A stretch of DNA of 62,692 bases from an uncultured Angelakisella sp. (GCA_910585525.1 CAJUFR010000007.1:1-62692); one strand, 5' to 3'. Positions 26,543 to 34,938 are shown, numbered from the stretch's first letter. The notes: generated by a model not told the origin, from the letters alone. Numbers and translations: made by a program.

Positions 26543-28656
26543 CCTCCCGCACCTCCTTTATCTTTCCCCGGCGGCAGCATCAGGTTGCTGTCGCCGGTAG
26601 GCATCCTGCCGGGCCGCAGGTCCGGGGCAAGGGGATAAACCCTCCCCTCCCGGTCCACCAGCAGGTCCAACCCCGGCGGAAGCTGTGACATGTCTGCTAT
26701 TATACCATAAGTGGACCAGGATTTCAGCACTTTTCTTCCCGAGACCTCCACCAGGGCGGTCCGGGGGCTGGGGAAGCTGACCCGGAGGCCGGGCAGCGGC
26801 TCCACCGGCTGCTGTCCCAGGGGGAGGAACGCCCCCTGCTGCTGGTCCCGGAGAAGGTCCAACTCCCCCTCCGGCACCAGGCAGAGATCGGGGGAGAGGG
26901 CCTGCCGCCACCAGAGGACGCCGTTGAGGGACACCTCCCCGGGGCAGACCAGCACCAGCGGCCCGCCGGCCCCGGACCGCAGCAGCTGGGCGGAAAGGGC
27001 CCGCTGCTGGTAGCCGCTCTCGCCGGCGGCCAGGACCAGGGTGCCCTCCGGCCCGGTGACCACCACTGCCCCGGTCTCCCCGGCCGAGACCATCACGGCG
27101 CCCCGATAGTAGGCGGCGGTGTAAAGGATGGCCAGGGCCATGGCGGCGGCCATCCCCCGGCGCAGCCGCCTGCCCTCCCGGGGGGATAGCCGGGGCCGGA
27201 GGAGAAGATAGCCCAGCGCCGCCGCCGGTGCCAGGAAGCAGAAGGCCAGCTGGTAGGGGAGCCGCACCGGCACCGCCCCGCCGGGCAGCCGGCCGGCCAG
27301 GGCGGCCAGGTCCAGCACCCGCCGGGCCAGCCACCGTGCCCCGTCCAGGAGGGTGCCCCCTGCCGCCGCCGTCCTGGCCAGGGGGAGGAGGGCGCAGCCC
27401 AGCCCGCCCAGCAGGATGACGCCGGATGCCAAGGGCACCGCCAACAAAGTGGTACCGATACCCCAGACCGAGAAACTGCCAAATACCCCCGCCAGCACCG
27501 GCAGCGTCGCCAGCTGGGCGCAGGCAGAGACCGACAGGCTGTCCAGCAGCCAGCGGGCCAGCCGCCCCGCCCGGCCGAAGCGGCCCTTCCACCAGGCCGT
27601 CAGCCTCCGGCCCAGGGGCCCCGCCCCCAGCACCACCCCCAGGGTGGCGGAAAAGGTCAGCTGCCACCCGGCCTGGAACACCACCGGCGGGGAGAGAAGG
27701 GCCAGCAGCAGCCCCGCCAAAGCCAGGGAGGTGACGCTGTCCCCCCGGTGGCCCAGGCAGCGCCCCGCCAACCAGAGGGTGAGCATCGCCCCGGCCCGGA
27801 GCACCGGCGTGGAAAAGCCCGCCAGCCCCGCCAGCAGCCACACCGCCGGGATGGCGGCCAGGGAACTGGCCCGCTTGCCCAGCCCCAGCCAGCGGCAGGC
27901 GGCCAGCACCCACCCCGACGCCATGGAAAGATGCAGCCCCGACACCACCAGCAGATGCCGCAGCCCCGCCCGGCTCATCTGCTCCAGGAGGGGGCGGGAC
28001 AGCAGTTCCTGGCGGGAAAAGACCATGGACAGCACCACCCCGGTATCCTCCCCCGGGGCGCGCCGCCAGGCCCGCTGGGACAGTTCCCAACGGGCCGATA
28101 CCAAACGGGCCAAGGGATGGAAGCCCCCGGGGGCCGCCATCGCCAGGGGGTCGCCCTGGACGGCGCCGTGGAGGGTGACGCCGCCGGGGGCGTCACCCTC
28201 CTGGCGGGCTTCCAGCACCAGCAGACTGCCGGTGAGCCAGCTGCCGGGGGCAAACTCCTCCCCCAGGCCCCGGAGGTCCAGGGTCACCCGGCAGGGGATG
28301 CCCTCCAGCAGGACGGACCCCTCCACCCGGCCCCGGCCGGGAGTGTAGGGGTCGTCCTCCCGCAGCCAGCCGGTGAAGGCCACCAGTTCCCCCGACAGGG
28401 ACTGCCACCGGGCCAGCCGCTGCCGCTGCCCCCAGGCCATGCCAAAGGCCAGCAGACAGGCCAACCCGCCCGCCAGCAGCAGCTGACGCTGGACGGCGGG
28501 CCGCCTGGCGATGATGACGCACAAAAGAAGGGCCGTCCAGGCCACCAACAGCCCAAACAGCCCGCCCCCGCCCAGGAAAAGCGCCAGGGACACCAGAAAG
28601 ACGGCGGAAAACCACAGCAGCGGCCTCCGCAGTCCCGTCCCCTGGTCCAGTCTCAC
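26539..28656 (-). CDS. comEC: ComEC/Rec2-type DNA-uptake channel, C-terminal domain degenerate
   Basis: A 705 aa polytopic membrane protein. The competence domain is clear (VVSGLHLSMASGWVLAACRWLGL around the middle, then FQAGWQLTFSATLGV). N-terminal hydrophobic spans and an OB-like region come first. The C-terminal ~180 residues, where other ComEC proteins carry a metallo-beta-lactamase domain, lack an HxHxDH motif. I use GTG 28656, which overlaps the upstream gene's TGA (GTGA), rather than ATG 28695, which would overlap by 43 bases. It heads the comEC-holA-rnmV cluster. Confidence 0.88.
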   Translation of the reverse strand: MRLDQGTGLRRPLLWFSAVFLVSLALFLGGGGLFGLLVAWTALLLCVIIARRPAVQRQLLLAGGLACLLAFGMAWGQRQRLARWQSLSGELVAFTGWLREDDPYTPGRGRVEGSVLLEGIPCRVTLDLRGLGEEFAPGSWLTGSLLVLEARQEGDAPGGVTLHGAVQGDPLAMAAPGGFHPLARLVSARWELSQRAWRRAPGEDTGVVLSMVFSRQELLSRPLLEQMSRAGLRHLLVVSGLHLSMASGWVLAACRWLGLGKRASSLAAIPAVWLLAGLAGFSTPVLRAGAMLTLWLAGRCLGHRGDSVTSLALAGLLLALLSPPVVFQAGWQLTFSATLGVVLGAGPLGRRLTAWWKGRFGRAGRLARWLLDSLSVSACAQLATLPVLAGVFGSFSVWGIGTTLLAVPLASGVILLGGLGCALLPLARTAAAGGTLLDGARWLARRVLDLAALAGRLPGGAVPVRLPYQLAFCFLAPAAALGYLLLRPRLSPREGRRLRRGMAAAMALAILYTAAYYRGAVMVSAGETGAVVVTGPEGTLVLAAGESGYQQRALSAQLLRSGAGGPLVLVCPGEVSLNGVLWWRQALSPDLCLVPEGELDLLRDQQQGAFLPLGQQPVEPLPGLRVSFPSPRTALVEVSGRKVLKSWSTYGIIADMSQLPPGLDLLVDREGRVYPLAPDLRPGRMPTGDSNLMLPPGKDKGGAGG

Positions 28657-28829
28657 GGCTCCCAGGGCGGGAGCGGCCCGTTTGCCGCCTCCCATTCGGC
28701 CATGTACTTATCCAGGATGTACTCCACCTGCTTGTTGGTGGAGCGTTTATTCATGATAGCCAGTTGCTTGACCTTATGCAGCAGTTCTTCGGGTATCCGA
28801 ACGGAAAAAGGAGTGTAATAATTGGGCAT
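28653..28829 (-). CDS. Arc-like ribbon-helix-helix protein
   Basis: A 58 aa protein. YYTPFSVRIPEELLHKVKQL gives the beta-strand and first helix of an Arc/MetJ-type DNA-binding fold, followed by NKRSTNKQVEYILDKYM as the second helix. Such proteins are small repressors binding as dimers of dimers. It overlaps the proposed comEC GTG start by 4 bases, so it leads the comEC operon and may autoregulate it (inference). An AT-rich region lies upstream. Confidence 0.8.
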   Translation of the reverse strand: MPNYYTPFSVRIPEELLHKVKQLAIMNKRSTNKQVEYILDKYMAEWEAANGPLPPWEP

Positions 28830-29072
28830 GATGAAGAACGGCCCCTTCCATAATCATTATAGTATCAAAATAAATCAAACTGAATCACAAAGATGCTAAT
28901 ATGGTACAATCTTTAAAAGAATGTATTCTCTTTTATTCCAGTTTATTTTAGTTTAAAATGATTATGTTTATATGGTGTGACAAATGCGTCCAGGGCGGCA
29001 AAGCCCCCCCTCCCTTGACCCCTCGTCCCCCCGCTGGTATAATCATACCATTCCCAAAAGGAGGTACCGCCT
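28830..29072. promoter_or_regulatory. AT-rich divergent promoter region
   Basis: A 243-base gap between the leftward ribbon-helix-helix gene and the rightward ttcA-like gene. Its central part (about 28850-28970) is AT-rich with several related tracts (e.g. AAATCAAACTGAATC and CAGTTTATTTTAGTTTA) that could be Arc-type operator half-sites. A TATAAT lies on the - strand near 28855. No clear paired -35 was identified. Confidence 0.45.
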
Positions 29073-29960
29073 GTGACCACAAGCCCGGCCCCCTCTCGCC
29101 GCCCGCCCCTGACCCCCTGCCAGCAGGTGGAGCGCAGCATCATCACCAAGTACCGTAAGACCATCTGGAACCGCTTCATCGGCGGCATCAAGGATTACCG
29201 GCTGCTCCAGTCCGGGGACCGTGTGGCCGTCTGCATCTCCGGCGGCAAGGATTCTATGCTCCTTGCCAAGTGCTTCCAGCAGCTGCACCGCCACAGCGAG
29301 ATACCCTTTGAACTGGAATTTCTGGTGATGGACCCCGGCTACCGCCCCGCCAACCGCCAGCTTATCTTGGATAACGCCGCCCTGATGGAGATCCCCGTCC
29401 ATGTGTTCGACACCCAGATCTTCGACGTGGTGGCGGATATCCCCAAGTCCCCCTGCTACCTCTGCGCCCGGATGCGCCGGGGGTTCCTCTACAGCCGGGC
29501 CAGGGAACTGGGCTGCAACAAGATCGCCCTGGGCCACCACTTCGACGACGTGGTGGAAACGGTGCTGATGAGCACCCTCTACGGGGCGGAGTACCGGACC
29601 ATGATGCCCAAGCTGCACAGCACGAACTTCCCCGGGATGGAGCTGATACGCCCCCTCTATCTGGTGCGGGAGCGGGACATCCTGGCCTGGAAGAACTACA
29701 ACAGCCTCCGCTTTTTGCAGTGCGCCTGCCGCTTCACCGAGGACGTGGCCGGGGGGGACCAGCCGGGGCTGTCCAAGCGCCAGGAGGTGAAGGAACTCAT
29801 CCGGCGGCTGCGCCAGGACGATCCCCAGGTGGACATCAACATCTTCCGCAGCGTCCATAACGTCAACCTGGATACCATCATCGGCTGGCGGAGCGCCGCC
29901 GGTGGGGCCCGCAGCTTCCTGGATGGCTACGACACCCGGACCGCCGGGGAGGAGGATTGA
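29073..29960 (+). CDS. TtcA-like tRNA thiolation enzyme (PP-loop ATPase)
   Basis: A 295 aa protein. PP-loop AVCISGGKDSMLLA (about residues 51-64), the CxxC pair in SPCYLCARMRRG (about 125) and a third cysteine region LQCACRF (about 205) match the TtcA family, which thiolates C32 of tRNAs with an iron-sulfur cluster. Clostridial members may use other tRNA positions. GTG 29073 is supported by AAAAGGAGG upstream. It pairs with the tcdA-like gene four bases downstream, giving a two-gene tRNA-modification operon. Confidence 0.82.
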   Translation: MTTSPAPSRRPPLTPCQQVERSIITKYRKTIWNRFIGGIKDYRLLQSGDRVAVCISGGKDSMLLAKCFQQLHRHSEIPFELEFLVMDPGYRPANRQLILDNAALMEIPVHVFDTQIFDVVADIPKSPCYLCARMRRGFLYSRARELGCNKIALGHHFDDVVETVLMSTLYGAEYRTMMPKLHSTNFPGMELIRPLYLVRERDILAWKNYNSLRFLQCACRFTEDVAGGDQPGLSKRQEVKELIRRLRQDDPQVDINIFRSVHNVNLDTIIGWRSAAGGARSFLDGYDTRTAGEED

Positions 29961-29963
29961 CCC

Positions 29964-30704
29964 ATGGAACAACAGAGCAGACCGGAAGGCCCCGGCCCCT
30001 TCGCCCGGCAGCGGCTGGTGATGGGGGAGGAGGCCATGGACCGTCTGGCCCGGGCCCGGGTGGCGGTGTTCGGGATAGGGGGGGTGGGCTCCTACGTGGT
30101 GGAGGCCCTGGCCCGCAGCGGCATCAAGCAGCTGCTGCTGGTGGACGGGGATGAGGTGGCCCTCACCAACCTGAACCGGCAGCTGATCGCCCTGCACAGC
30201 ACCGTGGGCCGCCCCAAGGTGGAGGTGGCCCGGGAGCGGGTGCTGGACATCAGCCCCGACGCCCGGGTGGAGATATACCCCGTCTTTGTCACCCCGGAAA
30301 ACCTGCCGGATATCCCCCTGGAGGGGTGCGATTATATAGTGGACGCCATCGACACCGTCTCCACCAAGCTGGCCCTGGCCCAGCGGTGCCGGCAGCTGGG
30401 GGTGCCGCTGCTCTCCTGCATGGGCACCGGCAACAAGCTGGACCCCGCCCGGCTGGAACTGGCGGATATCACCGAGACCTCGGTCTGCCCCCTGGCCCGG
30501 GTGATGCGCCGGGAGTTGAAGAAGCGGGGCATTTTCCACCTGGAGGTGCTCTACTCCCGGGAGGTCCCGGTCACCCCCGTCCCCGGCGGGGAGGAGGCGG
30601 CCCCGGGCCGCCGGGCCGTCCCGGGCAGCACCGCATTCGTCCCCCCGGCGGCGGGGCTCATCATCGCCGGACGGGTGGTGCGGCGGCTGGCGGGGCTGGA
30701 ATAA
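29964..30704 (+). CDS. tcdA: tRNA threonylcarbamoyladenosine dehydratase (TcdA/CsdL)
   Basis: A 246 aa E1-like (ThiF/MoeB superfamily) enzyme. It shows the adenylate-binding AVFGIGGVGSYVVEALARSG (about residues 33-52), DGDEVALTNLNRQ (about 60-72), DAIDTVSTK and the LLSCMGTGNKLDP motif specific to TcdA. TcdA cyclises t6A37 to ct6A in tRNA. Cotranscribed with the ttcA-like gene. Confidence 0.92.
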   Translation: MEQQSRPEGPGPFARQRLVMGEEAMDRLARARVAVFGIGGVGSYVVEALARSGIKQLLLVDGDEVALTNLNRQLIALHSTVGRPKVEVARERVLDISPDARVEIYPVFVTPENLPDIPLEGCDYIVDAIDTVSTKLALAQRCRQLGVPLLSCMGTGNKLDPARLELADITETSVCPLARVMRRELKKRGIFHLEVLYSREVPVTPVPGGEEAAPGRRAVPGSTAFVPPAAGLIIAGRVVRRLAGLE

Positions 30705-30720
30705 CTGGGATAAAACTGCA

Positions 30721-30747
30721 AAACGCCCGGCTTTACGCCGGGCGTTT
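30721..30747. terminator. Hairpin terminator after tcdA
   Basis: A perfect 11 bp stem (AAACGCCCGGC and its complement) with a 5-base loop. T/A-rich ends on both sides serve the rightward tcdA and the convergent DUF805 gene. Confidence 0.88.
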
Positions 30748-30767
30748 GGTGCTGTCTGGGGGTGATG

Positions 30768-31229
30768 TTACTTCAGCTCAGGGCCGTTGTAGCTGTTGTT
30801 CTGGGGGGCCTGCTGGGGCGCCTGGGGGGCCTGGGGGGCCTGGGGATAGCCGGGATAACCGCCGGCGGGGGCGGCGCTGTAGCCCTTGGGGCTGGGGCCG
30901 TACTTGTTGTCCGGGCCGCTGTCCTGGCAGAACCAGATGAGCAGAACGATGCAGCCGATACCGGTGAGGGCCAGAAGATACCACCAGCCGGAATGGTCGG
31001 TATCATGGAGACGGCGCACCGCCAGGGCGATGTAGGGCACCAGCACCAGCAGGGAGTAGATGCTGACCAGGATGGACAACGGCTCCACCAGGCCGCTGAT
31101 AAAGCCGAGCACAAAGGCCACGATCATGTTGGCCAAAAAGGCGTACCAGTAACCGGAACGGCGGGTACGGCCGGAGAAGTTCTTCCAGTTGACCCATACG
31201 TCCTTGTAGCATTCGATGATCTGATTCAT
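30768..31229 (-). CDS. DUF805 family membrane protein
   Basis: A 153 aa membrane protein with the DUF805 signatures WKNFSGRTRRSGYWYAFL, RRLHDTDHSGWWYLL and LIWFCQDSGPDNKYGP, and four hydrophobic spans. The cytoplasmic tail is a PQA-rich repeat (QAPQAPQAPQQAPQ). ATG 31229 has aaggag upstream; an upstream GTG-type extension adds only a few residues. Function unknown, single gene with its own AT-rich promoter region. Confidence 0.88.
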   Translation of the reverse strand: MNQIIECYKDVWVNWKNFSGRTRRSGYWYAFLANMIVAFVLGFISGLVEPLSILVSIYSLLVLVPYIALAVRRLHDTDHSGWWYLLALTGIGCIVLLIWFCQDSGPDNKYGPSPKGYSAAPAGGYPGYPQAPQAPQAPQQAPQNNSYNGPELK

Positions 31230-31390
31230 GATGACACACTCCTTCACGTCCACACATGGGGGGACATTAAAATAGATGGCGGGGGGACCGCCCCCCTTTT
31301 TCCGATGCGGTTTATTGCCGCATTACTACTATACTACTTTCCCTGTAAAAAATCAACAATCTATGAACAAATTTTTTGAAGTGCTTTATG

Positions 31391-31546
31391 TCAGGGGGGT
31401 CTCCGGGGCCGGGAATCCTTGCGTTTCCGCTCCGTAATGGCCCGCTGGGCCTCCATGCCGGCCATAAAGATCAGCAGCTTGGCCACCTGCGCCTTGCTCA
31501 ACCGAGCGATGCGCTTCGCCGCCTCCTCCCGTTCCTGGGACTCCAT
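31391..31546 (-). CDS. Small helical protein divergent from an XRE gene
   Basis: A 51 aa, highly charged helical protein (SQEREEAAKRIARLSKAQVAK ... EAQRAITERKRKD). No family recognised. ATG 31546 follows gggagg. It has a perfect-consensus promoter and lies divergent to an XRE regulator with a shared operator, so it is probably a real regulated gene. Confidence 0.65.
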   Translation of the reverse strand: MESQEREEAAKRIARLSKAQVAKLLIFMAGMEAQRAITERKRKDSRPRRPP

Positions 31547-31581
31547 CCAAATACCTCCCTTCCAAAAACTTGATTGATTCA

Positions 31582-31648
31582 ATTATAAATGAACTGACTT
31601 TATTTGTCAAGATTCGTCCTTGACTTATTCAAGTTTCTTTGCTATTGT
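31582..31648. promoter_or_regulatory. Face-to-face divergent promoters with shared operator
   Basis: Leftward: TTGACA (31605-31610), 17-base spacer, TATAAT (31582-31587), both on the - strand. Rightward: TTGACT (31620-31625), 17-base spacer, TATTGT (31643-31648). The two -35 boxes sit inside one inverted repeat, GTCAAG-N7-CTTGAC (31606-31624), which would let one bound repressor shut both promoters. Confidence 0.85.
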
Positions 31649-31678
31649 GTGACTATTATCAGGGAGGAGGAAACGGGA

Positions 31679-32044
31679 ATGGACCAGTGCGGAAGGATAC
31701 GGCTCATCCTGGGGGAGAACGGCCTAAAGCAGCGGCAGCTGGCCGCCGGGCTGGGGGTGACCGAAAGCTATATCTCCAAGCTGCTGCGGGACCCGGGCAT
31801 CCGCCTTTCCCCCTCCCTGGCGGCCCTGGTGGAGGAGCGGTACGGCTACCGTGCCCAATGGCTCCTCACCGGCCAGGGGCCCAAGCTGCGCCAGGCCCGG
31901 GGGCAGCAGGGGGAACTGTCGGAACTGCACCAGCGGGCCCTGGCCCGGCTGGAGAAGCTGGACCCGTGGCAGCTGCGGGCGGTGCTGGCCTTTGTGGACT
32001 CCCTGGAGGAGGTGGGGCGGTGCCTGGAGGAAGGGAAGGAGTAG
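31679..32044 (+). CDS. XRE-family transcriptional regulator
   Basis: A 121 aa protein. Helix-turn-helix LKQRQLAAGLGVTESYISKLL lies at about residues 16-36, followed by a phage-repressor-like YGYRAQWLLTGQGP segment and a helical C-terminus. ATG 31679 is preceded by gggaggagga. It is likely to bind the inverted repeat between itself and the divergent 51 aa gene. Confidence 0.85.
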   Translation: MDQCGRIRLILGENGLKQRQLAAGLGVTESYISKLLRDPGIRLSPSLAALVEERYGYRAQWLLTGQGPKLRQARGQQGELSELHQRALARLEKLDPWQLRAVLAFVDSLEEVGRCLEEGKE

Positions 32045-32073
32045 GCCCGCCGCCAAGAAAAAAGCAAAAAAAC

Positions 32074-32108
32074 GGCCCTCCGCCGCCCCGACAGGGTGGT
32101 AGAGGGCC
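32074..32108. terminator. Terminator between XRE gene and GT4 gene
   Basis: Arms GGCCCTC (32074-32080) and GAGGGCC (32102-32108). On the - strand the stem is followed by runs of T, terminating the glycosyltransferase transcript; on the + strand a short TTTT follows. Confidence 0.75.
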
Positions 32109-32115
32109 AGTTTTC

Positions 32116-33285
32116 TTACTTTTTCAGCACCCGCTGGTAGACCGCAAGGGTGCGCTCCGCCAGGCCCCGGGCGCCGTTCTCCCGGATGGAATCGATGACC
32201 GATTCCTTGAAGCCCGCCAGGGCCTCCAGGTCCATGGCCTGTATCTGGCGCAGCTTCTGGGCCATCTCCTGGGGGGTGTTGAAGTTGAAGCCGTTGGTGC
32301 CGTCCCGCACCTGGCCGGCGTTGAGGGGGTCGGTGCGCTGTAGCACCGGCAGCCCGGAGCACATCCCCTCCAGCATCGAGATGGAGTTGGTGTCCGAAAG
32401 GGAGGCGGTGACATAGACGTCGCAGAGGGCGTAGTAGGGGGGCAGGTCGGCGTGTTCCACCCGGCCGGTGAAGGTGACCATCTCGCTGATGCCAAGGGCG
32501 TTGGCCTGCTCCTCCAGTTCCGGGCGCACCGGGCCGTCCCCGATGACCACCAGGTGGATGTTGTCCTCCGGGGTGATGGCGGCCTTCCAGTAGTCCAGCA
32601 GCACGTCCACGCTTTTCTCCCGCCCCAGGCGGCCCACGAAGCAGGCCACCATGCAGCCGTCCCGGATGCCGCACTTCTCCCGCAGCTGCGCCTTGACCTC
32701 CTCCGGCACGTCGTGGGGGGAGAACTGGTCCACCTCCACCGCGTTGGGGATGACGTTCACGTCCTTTTTAAGGCCGGTTAGGCGGAAATACTCCTGGCAC
32801 TTCTGGCTGGGCCCGGTGAGGGCGTTGGAGTGCTTGGCGATGAACTTGAAGTACCGGTGGGAGACCTTGGTGGCGGCCTTGACGAAGGGCTTGGGGGCGA
32901 TGTAGTAGATGTAGTCGTCGTACATGGTGTGGAGGGTGTAGACCAGGGGCACCCGGAGTATCTTGGCGCAGATAAGCCCCGACATGCCGATGCCGAACTC
33001 GTTGTGGATGTGGATGATATCCGGGGCGAAGTCCCGGACGAACTTGAGCCGGGAGTTGCTCACCGGCAGGCTGAGGCTGTAATTGTAGAACTTCTTGGAG
33101 GTGAGGGCGGGACAATGTAGCACCCCGTCCTCCTGGCTGATATAGTGGTGGCGGGCCTCGGCGTCGGCGGTGACCACCAGCACCTCGTGGCCCAGCTGCA
33201 CCAGGCCGTCCCGCAGTATCTTGACATGGGTGACCACCCCGTTGATGTGGGGCAGATAGGTCTCGGTAAACAATGCGATCCTCAT
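32116..33285 (-). CDS. GT4 family glycosyltransferase
   Basis: A 389 aa GT-B glycosyltransferase. The N-terminus MRIALFTETYLPHINGVVTH is typical of diacylglycerol glucosyltransferases and mannosyltransferases that use membrane lipids. The C-terminal nucleotide-sugar domain shows FVGRLGREKSVDVLL and the SLSDTNSISMLEGMCSGLPV block (EX7E region). It may make glycolipid (lipoteichoic acid anchor or membrane glucolipid). Its promoter lies just left of the prophage, so the insertion does not separate the gene from it. Confidence 0.88.
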   Translation of the reverse strand: MRIALFTETYLPHINGVVTHVKILRDGLVQLGHEVLVVTADAEARHHYISQEDGVLHCPALTSKKFYNYSLSLPVSNSRLKFVRDFAPDIIHIHNEFGIGMSGLICAKILRVPLVYTLHTMYDDYIYYIAPKPFVKAATKVSHRYFKFIAKHSNALTGPSQKCQEYFRLTGLKKDVNVIPNAVEVDQFSPHDVPEEVKAQLREKCGIRDGCMVACFVGRLGREKSVDVLLDYWKAAITPEDNIHLVVIGDGPVRPELEEQANALGISEMVTFTGRVEHADLPPYYALCDVYVTASLSDTNSISMLEGMCSGLPVLQRTDPLNAGQVRDGTNGFNFNTPQEMAQKLRQIQAMDLEALAGFKESVIDSIRENGARGLAERTLAVYQRVLKK

Positions 33286-33354
33286 GGACCCTCACTCCTT
33301 ACTTTTGGTGGAACGGGACAGGGAGGGACCTGTCCGGGATGTACTCAACTATGT

Positions 33355-33383
33355 AGTATATCACAGGTCTTTTGGTTTGGCAA
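33355..33383 (-). promoter_or_regulatory. Promoter of the GT4 gene
   Basis: On the - strand: TTGCCA (33378-33383), 17-base spacer, TATACT (33355-33360). The prophage direct repeat starts 12 bases upstream of the -35, so the insertion just misses this promoter. Confidence 0.75.
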
Positions 33384-33395
33384 ATACAAGAAAGA

Positions 33396-33410
33396 CCCAG
33401 TCCCAGGTCA
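33396..33410. repeat. Left 15 bp direct repeat (target duplication or attL)
   Basis: CCCAGTCCCAGGTCA, identical to 40744-40758. It abuts the left terminal inverted repeat. In the reconstructed empty site it forms one arm of a terminator-like inverted repeat. Confidence 0.9.
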
Positions 33411-33440
33411 GGCAAGTTCTATAATAAATTTAGACACCCC
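33411..33440 (+). repeat. Left terminal inverted repeat of the prophage (IRL)
   Basis: Begins GGCAAG and includes TATAAT (33420-33425) and AAATTTAGACA. It pairs imperfectly with the reverse complement of 40713-40743, which begins GGCCAA and includes GAAATTAGACA. The TATAAT lacks a usable -35 in the integrated state. Confidence 0.75.
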
Positions 33441-33497
33441 GCCAAGGAGCGAGGTGCAAGACGAGAGGGCCGAAGAGCCCAGAAAGGAGCACTCGAA

Positions 33498-33869
33498 ATG
33501 AGTAAAGAGAACACCAGCACGGTCCAGGGGGAACAGTCTGTCCAGGGGGAGCAGCCGGTCCAGGAGGCCCAGCCTGTAGCGGAGATGAAAGACTTTTCGG
33601 TCTCCATCGGCTACCCGGGGTATACCTTCGTAGGCTGGGCGGAGGGGATGTTCGACGCCAACGACGGGAGCAAGCGGCCCTTCTATAACATGTACGTCCT
33701 GGCCCCGGTGAGTTCCTTCGTGTCGGAGGATTACATAGCCTACGGTCTGAAGGCGGACAAGAAGAAGTGTCTGAGCCCGGAGGTCTGGAAAGGCTTTACC
33801 CCTGGTGACAGGGTAAAGCTGTTCTTTGATGACAAGCAGCGGGTCATCATGGCGGCGCTGGACGGCTGA
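33498..33869 (+). CDS. Phage single-stranded DNA-binding-like protein
   Basis: A 123 aa protein. A low-complexity N-terminus (TVQGEQSVQGEQPVQEAQPV) is followed by a compact domain of about 85 residues (FSVSIGYPGYTFVGWAEGMF ... FTPGDRVKLFFDDKQRVIMA), compatible with a small OB-like fold. Its place immediately before rep is that of the inovirus gene V product, which coats ssDNA and switches replication to packaging. Direct homology is not recognised; assignment rests on size, position and beta-rich pattern. The start has aaaggagc upstream. First gene of the phage operon. Confidence 0.6.
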   Translation: MSKENTSTVQGEQSVQGEQPVQEAQPVAEMKDFSVSIGYPGYTFVGWAEGMFDANDGSKRPFYNMYVLAPVSSFVSEDYIAYGLKADKKKCLSPEVWKGFTPGDRVKLFFDDKQRVIMAALDG

Positions 33870-33879
33870 CATCCCCCCT

Positions 33880-33956
33880 AAGAGGCCCCGGAGAGCGGCC
33901 CTCTCCGGGCGCCCCCCCCCCGCTAACAGGGGGGTACTACCTACAATAGGGGGGTC
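33880..33956. other. Structured G/C-tract region before rep, possible origin
   Basis: Contains a hairpin (GCCCCGGAGAG ... CTCTCCGGGC), a run of nine C, and two direct AGGGGGGT tracts separated by about 20 bases just before rep. Short repeats ahead of a rolling-circle initiator gene can mark the double-strand origin. No nick site was identified. Confidence 0.35.
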
Positions 33957-33960
33957 GGAA

Positions 33961-34881
33961 GTGGATGACATGGTGCTCTACGACTGGCTCTCTTTCACGG
34001 TGAAATGGGAGGACCCCTACCAGGTGGCGGAACTCCTGGGGCTGGGCTCTTTGCCCTGGCAGCAGACCAAGGGGGCACGAGGGTACCAGGACAGGCTGTA
34101 CTTCAACGCCATCTCCATCCACCACCACGGCCGCCCGGATATGGGGGTCTGGTGCGAGATGTCCGGCCAGGGCTGCCGGGCCTTCGAGACGCTGTCCACC
34201 CTGCCGGGGGACAAGTGGCAAAGCCTTCTTTCGGCCATCCTGGCCCAGGGGATGCACCTCACCCGGCTGGATGTGGCTTACGATGACCACACCGGCACCC
34301 TGGACATAGACCGGATCATCCAGGACACCCGGCGGAAGGAGTATGTCAGCCGGAGCGACTACTGGGAGATCGTGGAGAGCAGCAAGGGCCAGACGGTGCA
34401 GTTTGGTTCACCTAAATCGGATGTCCTTATCCGCATCTATGACAAGGCCCGGGAGCGGAACTGCCCGGAGGGGGAGCACTGGATCCGCTGCGAACTCCAG
34501 CTGCGGCGGGAGAGGGCGGCGGCCTTTGTCCGGCTGCCCCAGGCCATCGGGGAAGCCTACTGCGGGGTGGTGATGAACTATCTGCGGTTCGTGGAGCCCG
34601 TGGAGGGGGATATCAACCGCTGGCGCTGGCCCATCAAGGGGTACTGGGCGGATTTCTTGTGCAACGCCAACGCCATCCGCATCTACCAGGCCCCGGGGAT
34701 GGAGTACAATCTGGACCGCTGCCGCCGGTATGTGATGCACCAGGCGGGCAACGCCATCGACGCCTATATCCAGATCGTGGGGGTGGGGTACTTCCTGGAG
34801 GAACTCCACAAAAGGCCAGTCATGAGGAACCCCAAATATGACCGGTTGGTCACGGAGTATCAAGCACTCGCCAACAGCTGA
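33961..34881 (+). CDS. rep: Phage replication initiation protein (Rep_trans / RstA-like)
   Basis: A 306 aa rolling-circle initiator. Family blocks are visible: YDWLSFTVKW at the N-terminus, HLTRLDVAYDDHTG (about residue 100) and VLIRIYDKARERN followed by WIRCELQLRRERA (about 155-180). These match the replication-initiation-factor family found in RstA of CTX-type phages and Tn916 Orf20. GTG 33961 and ATG 33970 are both possible starts. It lies in the phage early cluster after the ssDNA-binding-like gene. Confidence 0.88.
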   Translation: MDDMVLYDWLSFTVKWEDPYQVAELLGLGSLPWQQTKGARGYQDRLYFNAISIHHHGRPDMGVWCEMSGQGCRAFETLSTLPGDKWQSLLSAILAQGMHLTRLDVAYDDHTGTLDIDRIIQDTRRKEYVSRSDYWEIVESSKGQTVQFGSPKSDVLIRIYDKARERNCPEGEHWIRCELQLRRERAAAFVRLPQAIGEAYCGVVMNYLRFVEPVEGDINRWRWPIKGYWADFLCNANAIRIYQAPGMEYNLDRCRRYVMHQAGNAIDAYIQIVGVGYFLEELHKRPVMRNPKYDRLVTEYQALANS

Positions 34882-34938
34882 CCTCTGGCTGTTTGACAAA
34901 CCGGCGGTTCTCCCGGGAAGGAGGCCACCGGGATATAT

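Noticed and set aside
14853..28818. Many long open frames opposite or out of frame with mnmA, ltaE, comEC and others
   Set aside because: They arise from GC-rich codon bias, have arginine/glycine/proline-rich composition, no ribosome-binding sites, and lie wholly over well-identified genes.
34882..34938. Promoter from TTGACA at 34893
   Set aside because: No -10 element at 16-18 bases; the nearest AT-rich tract is too far away.
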